A DNA stretch of 64,000 nucleotides from Gyrodactylus bullatarudis. Lineage: Eukaryota > Platyhelminthes > Monogenea > Gyrodactylidea > Gyrodactylidae. Below the pieces are notes generated by a model. The model saw nothing but the letters and a program-made list of their open reading frames with translations. It had not been told where the DNA came from and did not search any database. The DNA is taken from contig SSNU01000208.1 in NCBI GenBank assembly GCA_012064415.1, positions 1,063,057-1,127,056 of the forward strand. The letters run 5' to 3'. The translations under genes and the position numbers were made by a program. How positions within the stretch are numbered: position 1 is the first letter of the stretch; every line of letters begins with the position of its first letter. Shown piece by piece: positions 12,801 to 23,607 of this stretch.

Positions 12801-15800
12801 TGTTCTCTCTAATACTTGAATGAATTCTTCCTCTGTGTTACACACAGGGAGTATACATTGGGTAATGTTTGATTTCTACATATCCATCCATCCATCTCTT
12901 CCTCGTTCTTGTTCCATTGCCCTGACAATGGCAATAAATGTTCCACTCACATTGAATTGATCCGTGAACATTGGATAGCCAAGGAAAAATTGGAATTATT
13001 CTCAACCACACACACACACACACATGGCTACAGTGCTTGCAGATATCTCTCTCTCTCGTTTTACAGACAAAATAAATTAATAATTATGACACACAATCTC
13101 AATCCTGAGAACTACCAGTATGAATATCAGTGGATATGAATGGTGATATACAAGACTCGATAATATTTTTAGTTCTGTGTTGATTACTTCAAACAGATAG
13201 ATGGAGTCGTTATGAAAAGTCCAATTCGGCCTCCACTTGCCGACATACTCCGTTCTTTGTTAAAGTTACATGAGATGAACGATCTGATCTGTAGATGCCG
13301 TTTATATTTGAGGTACATTGACGATAATTTCCTTCTCCCGGGACAGAATGTTGACACCAAGTTAATTTTGGGGAAATTGAACAACATCTACCCCGACATA
13401 GAGTTTACGACAAAAGAACAAGGTTCCTTGAACTTATTAAATGTTCCGGTCACTAAAATGACCTAAACTAAAATCTAAGACTTTTTTAGTGATCAAAGAG
13501 TTTGAGAATAAAATATTTTTATCGTGATTCCTAGACCTTGGCTCGAATTTTTCTTTTTTTCTTATAACTGATTCCAAACTACTGGATTACTCAATTGATA
13601 TCTTGATTCTTAAATTAATTCTTCTTTTTGAGCAGCCTAATTGGGCATCTAATAATAGAATAAACTGAGTCAATTCGGAAATTCGACGCTGTATCAACCA
13701 GAATCCAATTGACATATCGGACTCTGTATATTGAGCGTATTTTTTTTTAGTTCTTTAGCAAACATGTTCAATCTACGCATATTTTGCAAACAAAAACTAA
13801 GAAACTTGATGCAGTATATATTTTACTAATCTAGCATCTCCCTTGCATATTCCATATGAATAATTACTGCTGCTGCATCTGAGTAAATTGTAACATCTTT
13901 CTTTTTCTTCATTTCTATGTTTTACATTTTCACTGCTCTGCAATGTTCTCGGAGAGATTTTCGTCCATATCCTGAATGTAGGAGAATTGTAAGTTTATCT
14001 ACAGTGTGTATAGTTTTGTTTTTTTCCTTGAAAAAACTTATCAGATTCTCCATCACATTCCGTGTTTGATAATAATGATAATTTGACTGGGGTGGGGTGG
14101 AGGACCGTATTATCCTTCTCCTTAGAATATTATTATTTAATGTTTCTCGACGAATTTGATAAATACAAAATGTAAGTAATGTAAAAGTAGAGTTTGAGCA
14201 TGTTTGATCACACATCTGCACACATACAAGCCAAGATATTCATTTTCATACATACTCTACCCATACACATATAAATTCAATCAAAATCATAATCACCATT
14301 GTGTGTGTGTGTGTGTGTGTATGTGCAATATGTTTAGGCATACACACATGGTCTATCTATCTCTCTCTCTCGGTCCCTTCTTGCTCTTATCTTGTACATT
14401 ACAATTTATAATCAAGATAAAAGGATAAATAAATTATCATTTGAGATGAGTACTACTCACTACAACTAGTGAGGGGAGAAATGCAAAAGTAGAAATAAAA
14501 TATAATAAATCTGCAACATGTTTCCTCCTTCATATTCTGTCTCTCTCTCTTTCTCCCTGAGTAAGTCAAATTGAGATTTGCATTTGTCATTTGGAATAAT
14601 AATAATAATAGAATTATCCCAAACAGTATAGATTTACAAGTGCAGTAGTTGTTGTTGTTGTTGTTATTCTAAGGAGGCAGACATCTGCCAGGGGAAAATA
14701 AATCACAGGAATGGTAGGAGGAGCCTGGAATTATTCATACACACACACACACATTTCTCTCTATTTTTTCCATGACTTTTACTACAACCACATGTACTGT
14801 CAACTGAAAGTTGGTAATCATCTCAAGTTATTATTATTATTAATAACCAGAAATTATTAATGAAAAGAGAACAAAAAAATGCTGAAACATTACTCCAAGT
14901 AAGTACTAGTATTAGTAGGCAGGTATAATATATAGAGTGTAGCATTAACATGGCTTTCATCATGTTTTCTGGCTGCCTCTCTGAGAATTATTTAGAATCC
15001 TTCTTTTATGCTCCCTTTTCCTATTCTTGTTTCCTCTCTCTCTCTCTCATGGAATGAATAGTTAATTTATTCTCTCTTCCTATCATGTGTGTTTTATGAT
15101 GTTCAATGAGGAATTATGTCTTGATTCACATGACTCTCCATTACAACAATATACAATCCATATATTCCTTGGTAAATCTAGTCAATTCACCAGAAAAAAA
15201 CTACATTCTTGTTCGTTTCCTTTCGCGATAGTAATCCTAGTCCATTGAAATTATCTGCCTCATTCTTCAGTGGTATGATATGAGTTCATCATTCAAGTTG
15301 GCTGATATGAGCGAGTATTTTACAAGAATTTCTTTTATCATCAAATTGAGGATGTTCCGAAATCCAAATTTATCGGCTTTACAATTCCTCTGCTTGAAAA
15401 TTTAGAGCCTTTCGAAAGATTTATTTTATTTTTGAGCACATGTTGTTAGCTTGTGAAATGCCATCAAATTAATTAGAAGTTATCTACCAAAATCACTGAA
15501 AACGCCTATCGATTTCTGAATAAAAAACGTTTTTTGTGTTTTATTTTTATGCATTAGTCTTTACAACAAATTTGCAGAACCTACTTAAATTTTAATACGG
15601 CTGTTAAGAGGCTTATTGAAATTTATCTTGTTGTTCATGAATCTGATCAGTCAAAATTTATTTTTATTTGAATTTTTTTATAATATTGCTCATCTTAGTA
15701 CAGAAGCATAAAAAGTTTATTTTGGCATAATAAGGTACTTGAAGACTAAATTTATCATATGGCTAGACGAATTTTGGTATACTACTTGAAACCTTCAAGT

Positions 15801-18800
15801 CGAATAAGGGGGTAAATAGTTTAGAAATGTTTCACTTATTGATTATTTCTATACATTTTTGGCATTGCACATGCCCAACCACCCCCTTCACAATCACTCA
15901 CTCACTCCCACTGAGTGGATTAAATGAATGAGGCTAGAAGAAACTACTCCTACTACTATATAGGAGAAATAGAAGAAGTGAAATAGAAGCCGACACTTTT
16001 TCTTTCTCCCTCTCAAAGTCTTGCATTACTACTTCTACTATCACTGTGTGTGTATTATAGAGAGGAGTTTAAAAAGAAATCTATTTGAATTTCTATGTTC
16101 AAGGAAGTTCATACATTTACATTTTGCCTTGAGTTAAGTGGCATCATTGCTCTTGCCTCTTTTCCTTTCTTTTGCATTTTTCTCTTTCTCTCTCTCTATC
16201 TGCCTGTGTCTAGTTCGTTCATCCCTTGCAAGCCTCTTTGAGAGGGGAGAATGTACTACACATCTCATGTGAAAAAAGGAACACTTGGAGAAGGAAATAT
16301 TCGTGTGTGTGTGTGTGTGTCTCCCTATCTGTGGAAGGAAAATTTCTCTGGTGGAATAACAGTAGCAGCTACTTTTCTGGTTATGGTAGAGTAGTAAATG
16401 TCTTTATTTTTTCCATGATACGAAATACTACATACTTTATTCATGCATTACATTAATAATAATAACAACTGTAATAATACATAAAATGATATTCCCTATA
16501 TTACACTACTACATTGTGTGTCTTGCTCTCTCTTGTTTTAGTTCATCCGTTGGTTCATTTATTTTTTCAGTATCACGACTACACTCGTATTATTATTCTT
16601 TTGGTATGATGTATAGTGTACAAAGAATAAAGGAAAAGGGATTCTTTCTGGTTGAAAAGAGCTTCAAGAGAAAAATCTTGAATTTGTGCTCTTTACTGTT
16701 TGTTGGGGTTCTCCCTATATAGGGCGATTATTCAAAGTCGGAAATTCTCAGTTATTACAATCACATAAACTATTTTATAAAATAGGCTAAACAAATCTTA
16801 AAAATACCAAAATGTCTCAAAGAGATATCTAATTTGGTTTTCATCTACTTATTAGTAAATGGGATATAGAAAATTGACTTTCTTATATGGAATCAAAAGA
16901 ATTAGAGTTTCCATTAGAATCTCATTTAGAATTGTTTTGAGTCTTTTTCTCGATTGGTTTTCTTATCGTCTCGATAGAGTTACATACCACAAAAAGACCT
17001 GACTACCTTTATACATCCAACTTTTATCTGTCAGGCGAGTCGTATTTTAACTTGAATCTAACTTGTGGTTGAAATCTGTTTGTTATATTATTTAACCCTT
17101 AGCTTTGATGGAAACTACTGAATCTACTTGTGGTCTCAACATTTTCTCTATTGATTATTATAACATATATAATCATAATTATGATAATACTAGAATTGTG
17201 TTGTTTCGCACTGTATTTGCCTACTCTTTCTGCCTCTCTCTCTCTCATAGTGTTCACTCATCTTTATCATCTTGAAGAACAAATATTGTCCCCTGTAGAA
17301 AAAATGAGATGAATACCCAAAATCACGTACATTTTCACACATTCATACACAGTAATAATAATAATAACATAGTCCAGTAATAATAATAATTCATTGAGTC
17401 CTGTTTTTCCATCTTCTTCTTCTTCTACTATTACTACTACACCTAACAATGGAATAAGAGTAATCATGATAATTTCATGAAAATGTATACAAGAGAAATA
17501 TGATAATAGAATTATCACACCTCCTCCATTGAATTATTATATTACTCGCGAATGCAAAAGACTATAGTGGACAAAATGGACTGACAAGTTTTCCACAAAA
17601 AGATTAAGGGGTGTGAGGGGATTGCTCGAGAAATGTATCTCTCCTTCTTCTTCTTGCATTAGGAGGAAAGATTGCATGGCCAAAATGAAATGTAGATTAT
17701 TAGTAGTAGTATTATGCTTCATGGTGTGGTTTCTTTACTCTCTCTCTCTCTCTCTCTCTCTTCCACAAGAATATCTGCAGAATCATCAATACACTTATTG
17801 TGGACTCAATATGTGCCAGTCTCTTTTCTCTTATTCTGTATATTCTCTCTTGATTATAATCATGAAGAGAGGATAAATAAATTAGGATATCAAAGGGAGT
17901 TTGCATTCGAGAGATGCACTCACCCATGAATCGCGTTCGATGATTTGTATGTGAGACTCTCAAACTACCTCTACTAACCAGTATCTTCAGCCTCTCCATT
18001 CCAAGAACCCAGACTCAAGGCTCTCTATGATTCGAAGAATGTCGTAATAAAAAGATGAAATGTTACATGTCTCTTCGGGCGCCATTTATATTCGTCTTAT
18101 TTCCCGGAGAGTGACCTTTCAAAAATTGATTTTTGTCAAAAACTCTACCGGAGCCAGTAATATAGTAAAGTTATTTTATTACAACTTTGTCGCTAACTCG
18201 AGATAGAGAGAACTTAACATTTGTTATTGCCTCATGTGAGAATTACTATAGTCTTTTCAGTGCAACGGGAGTGGTTGATTTATAATTAATTATCTGAAAT
18301 ACAAAATTTACAAATTCATTTTCTTTTCTCATTTAGGCTTCATACGCAAAAGACATCCACAACTGAAGACAGGCTCGATTAATCTCTGTATGACAGATGT
18401 TTGCGTTCAAGCTAGACGTGTAAGTAACAACCAGCGAAGTCGTACAACAACCAGTTCAACACACAACCTCTCAACAGCATCCAATCACTCACAGTCATCC
18501 CTGACGAATAAAACACCTACAAATAGTCAAATGCTGAATCATATTGAGAATATGAGTTCAAATTCACCGAGTAGTGAAACTTCTAATTCCTTCCTCCCCA
18601 CCATGACATCACAGCCGAGTTCTCTTGGTGTCTTCCCATCAGATGTCAGGGAAGAGGATGATGATCAGAGAAGTTCTGATGGACTTCCCCAATACCACCA
18701 GGATACCTCTTCAAATACATGTCACAACAACAATAACCAAGAAATGAGTAAAGATGACGAAGAAGATGAAAGGCAAATCACCTTGGAGGAGGACAGCGTG

Positions 18801-18908
18801 CCCGATGATCAGTCACCTCAACAGACGCATGGGTCTCAAAGAGAGGATGACCAAACATCGTCTACACCGTACTACAATCTGCCTCAGAAGACACCTCTCA
18901 ATGTCTGA
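9890..18908 (+). CDS. BEN-domain protein, last two coding exons
   Basis: Exons 9890-10106 and 18337-18908 join (AAA T|gtgagt ... ag|GC TTC) into one open frame across an intron of 8230 nt. The first about 100 residues match the BEN domain pattern: a short beta start (GKILLSE), then helices with TRLIRLLMKSFF and LDPNITEAIK, and after the splice FIRKRHPQ and ending VQARR. BEN domains bind DNA or chromatin proteins and usually act in transcriptional repression. The remaining about 165 residues are Ser/Thr/Asn-rich with acidic stretches, likely disordered, and end at TGA 18906-18908. The frame is open only back to an in-frame TAG that forms the acceptor (9887-9889), so 5' exons are missing from view. 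Which BEN family member this is cannot be told. Confidence 0.8.
13173..13466 (+). mobile_element. Penelope-like element reverse transcriptase fragment
   Basis: About 97 residues open in one frame. They start with DYFKQIDGVVMKSPIRPPLA, which matches the 'QxDGxxMGSPlxPxLA' block of Penelope-like RTs. The catalytic YIDD follows in LRYIDDNFLL, and then a stretch like the family's 'LNxxxPxIxFTxE' block. The usual MGSP is changed to MKSP, and the final 'FLDv' block is degraded (LLNVPV). Both ends of RT and the GIY-YIG endonuclease are missing. It is a dead fragment in the BEN gene intron. Confidence 0.75.
14300..14320. repeat. (TG)n microsatellite
   Basis: About ten TG units in a row within the BEN gene intron. 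Confidence 0.85.
17739..17761. repeat. (TC)n microsatellite
   Basis: One of the longest TC tracts in the window. The short overlapping open frames on both strands here come from this repeat. Confidence 0.85.
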
Positions 18909-21900
18909 ACGGATGATACGGTCACATTTGAAAAAAACAGTTATTTATATATATATTTTTATACTCTCAGTAATACTCTCAACCGAATGCCATAATTTCA
19001 CCTTAGTCCATTATACCACTACCATTTATAGATACTATGCTCCACCCCAACACACCCAATGCACCATAGAGGACCGTAGACATCTTCACAGCTCACATAA
19101 ACATTTTAGCATTTACAAAAAATGGGGTAGGATACCACCACGGTGGGAAAAAAATCCCTTAAAACATTCCAGCTCTGTTGTTGTTGTTGATTTTTTTTCT
19201 TCAAAAAGAATATATGCATTCTGCACAATTAACGAGGATAGACCCCGATATGCTATTAGAGATTACACAAATAATTATATTATTAATGAGAGACAACCTT
19301 ATTAGAGGAAGAAAGACCTTGTGATCTCCCTCCAGTGTGAAAGAGTGTGGAGAGGAAATTTTATTGCGTCCATTTTTTTGTTCTCATTCCCCCCCCCCGT
19401 TTCTCTTGCCATTTTTTCGAGAATTTTGTTATTATTTAAACAGTTTTTTTTGATAGACCTCGTGCCTAACTCTTATTCTCTCTCATGTCAGGTTTTCTCC
19501 TCATAGAATTCATTACTCAAACTTTCTGTCTCTTGCTCGCATAATCAACTTTTTTTTTTAATTTTCCAACCTGTTCCCAGGCTTCCCTTCGCCAGTTTTT
19601 GTCCAATTTTTTTCAAGGACATATGTGATACAAAAGTATATGTACATTTTTATTCAACCGAATTTTAGAAAAAGGTTTTCCTGTAATATATATATGAAAA
19701 TAATCCATCTAAACATTATTATTGCATTTACACAAGTGCTTAACTACCACCAACATGCTTCAACCAAAAAGCATATTACTCACAAGTTTCTTTTTTTTCT
19801 ATATATTACATTACCATAATTTATTTATTCTAATTATTAACTATTATTGAAAAGATTTTATTGAATCACTGGAACTTGTGTCATATTATTATATAGTATA
19901 CTATTACATTTAGAATGTTAAAAAAATGATGATAATATTTTATTCAAAAAATCCCTTGGATAAAACCAATAAAAATTCCTTACTAAATCATGCTTTTACC
20001 ATTCTCAATTCAAATTTTCAATTCTCTATCATAAAAAGGTTTCAACTGCGTAGAGGTTACATTTTAGCTTTGTAATCGATCGAGGTCTCTTACTCTAGGA
20101 GAAGAAAGAATTGCACATCATCATCATGGGATTATAAATCATGTTCCAATTGTGACAATGGAAAGAATTTATTTCTGACATGAAATTTATCAAAAGAGGA
20201 TTATTATGATTTCTATGGATGAATGAGTGAGTTCTTTTTCAGATTGAATGTTGAGGTGGAATGCCTCAGTTAGGGAATGAATGAATGCTCTCTCTCTCTC
20301 TCTTCCTTTCCCCTCTATACTTCTCTTCCCTCTCTCCCTGTACAAGTACAAATCTATTCAATCATTGATACATTCTGGAATAGATCTTGAATCTAATATT
20401 AATAATAACAATGCTCATGAAATGACGTGTACACACACACACACCCACTCTCTGTAGCATTTAGAGTAGTAGTATTGCTCTTTGTAGTGCATAACTCTCT
20501 CTCTCTCTATTTTCAGAGTTTTTTTGAGCGAAAAAATGGATAGATTGAACGAAGGAGAGAGCGAGTATAAAAATAATGAAAGAGAAATGATTTATGATGA
20601 AAATAATCTGAATTGAAAAATAATGGATTATACATTAATAGTCTTCATGTGAACAACATTATCTCTTTCCTTCTAGGCCAATGTTTGAGGTGTTCTCATC
20701 TCCATTTTACCCCTGTGTATGATTGGGTCTACACACAACAATGAACAACCCATGAGAAAATTTACTTTCTTAACCTCTAAAGTACCCACATGATGATGTT
20801 CTGGATATTTTTTTCAATTGCTCATTTTTCTTGCAATAATCATAGAACATGATGCAAGAATACTGTTACAAAGCTCATTTAACGACCAAGATCTTGCTCA
20901 TTGATTCTTGGCGACTGTATGTAGTGAAAATTCATTGAATAAAGTTTGAGTTTGGATTTGTACATAAGCATAAAGGCAATGATTCGCTCTTACTCTCCAA
21001 TGAATTTTTCAGCTCCCATGAAAAGAAAGTTTCTACACAGTCAATCTACCTTGAGAATATTTCCACTCCACTCATACTGAATCCATACAATCAACAAGTC
21101 TAATTAAGATTAATGATGGACTGAATAGTGGATAAGAGAAGGGGAGGCTGATCATCATCGTCATCGTTTGTTTCATCTCACTCTCTATTCTCCACAGTCA
21201 TTCATGTGTCCAACTAACTAATCGAGGAAAACTCCAGAGGTACAATAAAAGTAAAAATTATATAGTCTACATTTAAACAAAAAAGGGGGAAAATAAATCT
21301 ACCAAATTGTGAGAGGGCCAATGACTAAGACACAACAGAGATTTTTCATTCACAGAAACATTATAATATTACAACAATACCTGATTTTCAAGTACAAGTA
21401 CATACCATTACTGATTTTTCCTTGTCTTTGGAACATTGGAATCATAATTATTGTACACAATGTACAGTTTGTGTATTCTGTAGGAGTATAAAAGAAATAA
21501 AACCAGTTATTAAAGCAATGCTGTCTGTAGATTTCGAGTAGCTTGTGTGTTTGTTCATGTTTGATTTGAGAAAGGATTAGTTTTTTATTTCTTTTTCTTT
21601 CCTAGAAAGAACGAAAATGACTAAATTAAACGCAATCTTTTATATATGTGTATGTGTACAGAAACTGTATTTCTCTTTTTTTCTAACTCTTTAGGGAATT
21701 TCTTCTCTCCTTATGTTTCCACTCTAAAGACTAACAATAAGTACAACATGGGGAATAAATGATTATTAGTTCTACAAAAAAGTAGCAAGAGAAATCTCTT
21801 AAAAACATATAATTTTCTAACGTCTAATTTCTGATGAGATTTCTTATATTTCGAAAGGTGAACATGGACAAATCTCTTTCAACTGTCATTCTCTACACTA

Positions 21901-22254
21901 TTTATTTCCTGATAATTTTTATTATCAGGTAACTACTATCAAGTAAAATGCTAAACCTTTATTAGAAGAATTGAGGAATTAGACAACAAAATTATTCTGT
22001 CCTATTATAGAACTTTTATATCACTAATAAAGTTCAATTTTTCATGCTTTAACCAAAATAAAGACGGCTTGTTTTGTTTTATTGCTTTAACTGGAAAGTT
22101 AACTAATTAAACTATAAATATCAGCCAAGCTATATTAAACGTATCCACAAATTAGACAGTGACTGAGTCAGAGTAATCTATCTATATGGATATGTAAGCA
22201 ATATGTGGAAAAGAATAAATCAATCCCGCAATGCAATTGAAAATCTAGATACAC
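18909..22254. other. 3' flank of BEN gene and intergenic DNA
   Basis: The first AATAAA that I see downstream of the BEN stop is at 19968-19973, so the 3' UTR may be about 1 kb. The rest is AT-rich with TC tracts and no recognisable exon. An overlapping frame at 18754-19305 runs across the BEN exon and is a shadow. Confidence 0.5.
19968..19973 (+). terminator. Candidate poly(A) signal of BEN gene
   Basis: AATAAA, the first seen downstream of the BEN-gene stop, about 1.06 kb away. The distance makes it uncertain. Confidence 0.3.
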
Positions 22255-22260
22255 TTTATT
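22255..22260 (-). terminator. Poly(A) signal of the KGD4-like gene
   Basis: AATAAA on the minus strand, starting 25 nt after the TAG stop at 22286-22288. Confidence 0.7.
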
Positions 22261-22285
22261 CATTCTGGAAAGATTAGTAAAATTT

Positions 22286-22550
22286 CTACAGTATTGCATC
22301 TAGTTCATCTTCTGAAATAGGCTTTCTCTTAAATTTCTGAAGTAAGTGATTATCCTCAACAGCTTGATCTTTGGGAATAGATGACTTTACAACCCAGGTG
22401 CTAGACTGCGATAAACTGATTGAAAGTGGTTGAGTTTCTAGTAAAGGAAATTCTCTTAGTATTTCAACAATACTAACCTTTCTGCAGAGTGTTTCTGCCA
22501 AACCTTATCAGGGGAATATGCTTTTTGACGATAATTTGACGCAAAGACAT
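22286..22550 (-). CDS. KGD4: KGD4/MRPS36-like small mitochondrial protein
   Basis: Two exons, 22478-22550 and 22286-22437, are joined across a 40 nt GT-AG intron (22438-22477) to give 74 residues. The N-terminus reads MSLRQIIVKKHIPLIRFGRN, matching the 'KPHxPLIRFxxR' start of KGD4/MRPS36. The C-terminus LLQKFKRKPISEDELDAIL matches the conserved 'LPxKYRRKxxSxEEMExI' tail. In animals and yeast this protein tethers the E3 subunit to the E1/E2 core of the 2-oxoglutarate dehydrogenase complex in the mitochondrial matrix. It was earlier called a small-ribosome subunit protein. The middle is poorly conserved, as is usual for the family, and the protein is shorter than the human one (about 100 residues). 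The basic, hydrophobic start suits a mitochondrial protein. It lies 240 bp downstream of AKTIP on the same strand. Confidence 0.75.
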
Positions 22551-22782
22551 AGCTGAAGGCTGTCCAAGAGATTAATTTTAATATCAAGGGATATATATAT
22601 ATTATCGATAAACGAAAAAATTCAAACAGTCAGCATGGACTAACGCTAGAGTTGTACAATTATCTTTTTTAAGTTAAGAGACTGTTTTAAAAATGGTTCA
22701 ATTTCAAATTTCAACATTTGAGATTGACTAGATCAGATTGCAAGAACCGTACATTATGTAATTGAATGAATAATAGGAAATA

Positions 22783-22788
22783 TTTATT
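22783..22788 (-). terminator. Poly(A) signal of the AKTIP-like gene
   Basis: AATAAA on the minus strand, beginning only 2 nt after the TGA stop (22791-22793). It implies a 3' UTR of a few tens of bases. Confidence 0.65.
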
Positions 22789-22790
22789 AA

Positions 22791-23540
22791 TCATCGTTGA
22801 TTTTCTACATCAAAGAGAGTCATCGTTTCCTTATTGAGCCATGAATAACCCTTTTGAGATGATCTAGTCTCCTGGACAGAGGAATCATTGAGAATTTGAC
22901 ATTTTGCTTTTCTGAAGGCCTCTTTGGTTATGTGAAAACTTTTAAATTTGCCATATTTAACTTACTTGGGCTTCTGCTCATCAATCAATGAGTTTTGGTA
23001 ACTAGCCAGATAGTTTTGGTTCCAGAGGGAATATTCCCTTATGCATTCTTGAACTCTAAGATCAAAATCCTCACGGCTTTTATACAAAGTTTCAGCAGCT
23101 TCAATGTTCTCTGCATCGTAGGAACCTTCTTGATTTCTCCGATGGATAGGAGATGTGAATATACGGGATAAATGAGCGAGAATCTGCCATATTCTCGAAT
23201 TCTGATTCCAGCTCAAGAATTCATGTGAAATGTTGACTTCCCCATCATCCGGACAAATATCTGGATGGAAGATTTGCCGAGCGAATCTAACTATTGGTAA
23301 TTTATCATCAGGATAACCATGTGAAATTTCAATGCTGAAATCTAAAATTGCTCCCTTGTAACAGCCACTCCTGACTGATATGAATCCGTTCCATATCAAT
23401 GGATTGGTTGATGGAATAATATAGATTCCAGGAATTCTATGACTATAAACATAGTTACTAAGGAAAAATAAGGTTAAAAGGTCTCACTATTCTGTTAAAA
23501 GCATACATTTCTGAAGTGTAGCGCTGTTAATTTTCCGCAT
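22791..23540 (-). CDS. AKTIP: AKTIP/FTS-like inactive E2 variant
   Basis: Exons 23488-23540, 22966-23457 and 22791-22938 give 230 residues; introns are 30 and 27 nt. A UBC fold spans roughly residues 15-170: MLLTEY at the start, RIPGIYIIPS, the strand IWNGFISVRSGCYKG, then YPDDKLPIVRF, FHPDI and IWQILAHLSRIF. The usual E2 catalytic Cys position (after 'HPN...G-x-I') reads GEVNI, so no active-site Cys is present, as in the AKTIP/FTS family. The tail has GYSWLNKETMTLF, like the family's C-terminal 'GLSW' motif. FTS works with Hook proteins and FHIP as a dynein adaptor complex on endosomes. The ATG is preceded by an in-frame stop 9 nt upstream. The N-terminus is shorter than in vertebrates, so an extra 5' exon is possible. 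Confidence 0.85.
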
Positions 23541-23607
23541 CACTAAAGTTAAAATACTGAAAAATTGTAATCGATTTTGTTTAAAGACTTTTGATACGGG
23601 AACATAT
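23541..23607. promoter_or_regulatory. Shared AKTIP-CLN3 bidirectional promoter region
   Basis: Only 67 bp separate the divergent start codons of the AKTIP-like gene (23540, minus) and CLN3 (23608, plus). Both promoters and both 5' UTRs must lie here or overlap the neighbouring gene, unless further 5' exons exist. I see no clear TATA box. Confidence 0.5.

Larger units (their letters stand above)
10107..18336 (+). other. Intron of the BEN-domain gene
   Basis: An 8230 nt GT-AG intron that splits the BEN domain after ...EAIK. It contains many TC, CA and TG microsatellites, a diverged repeat near 11240-11350 and a Penelope-like RT fragment at 13173-13466. I see no other exon. Confidence 0.7.

Noticed and set aside
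17613..17999. Several overlapping frames on both strands
   Set aside because: They arise from a (TC)n tract read in several frames.
18754..19305. 183-codon frame overlapping the BEN exon
   Set aside because: It is a shadow of the BEN exon, whose own frame is supported by the domain and splice phase.
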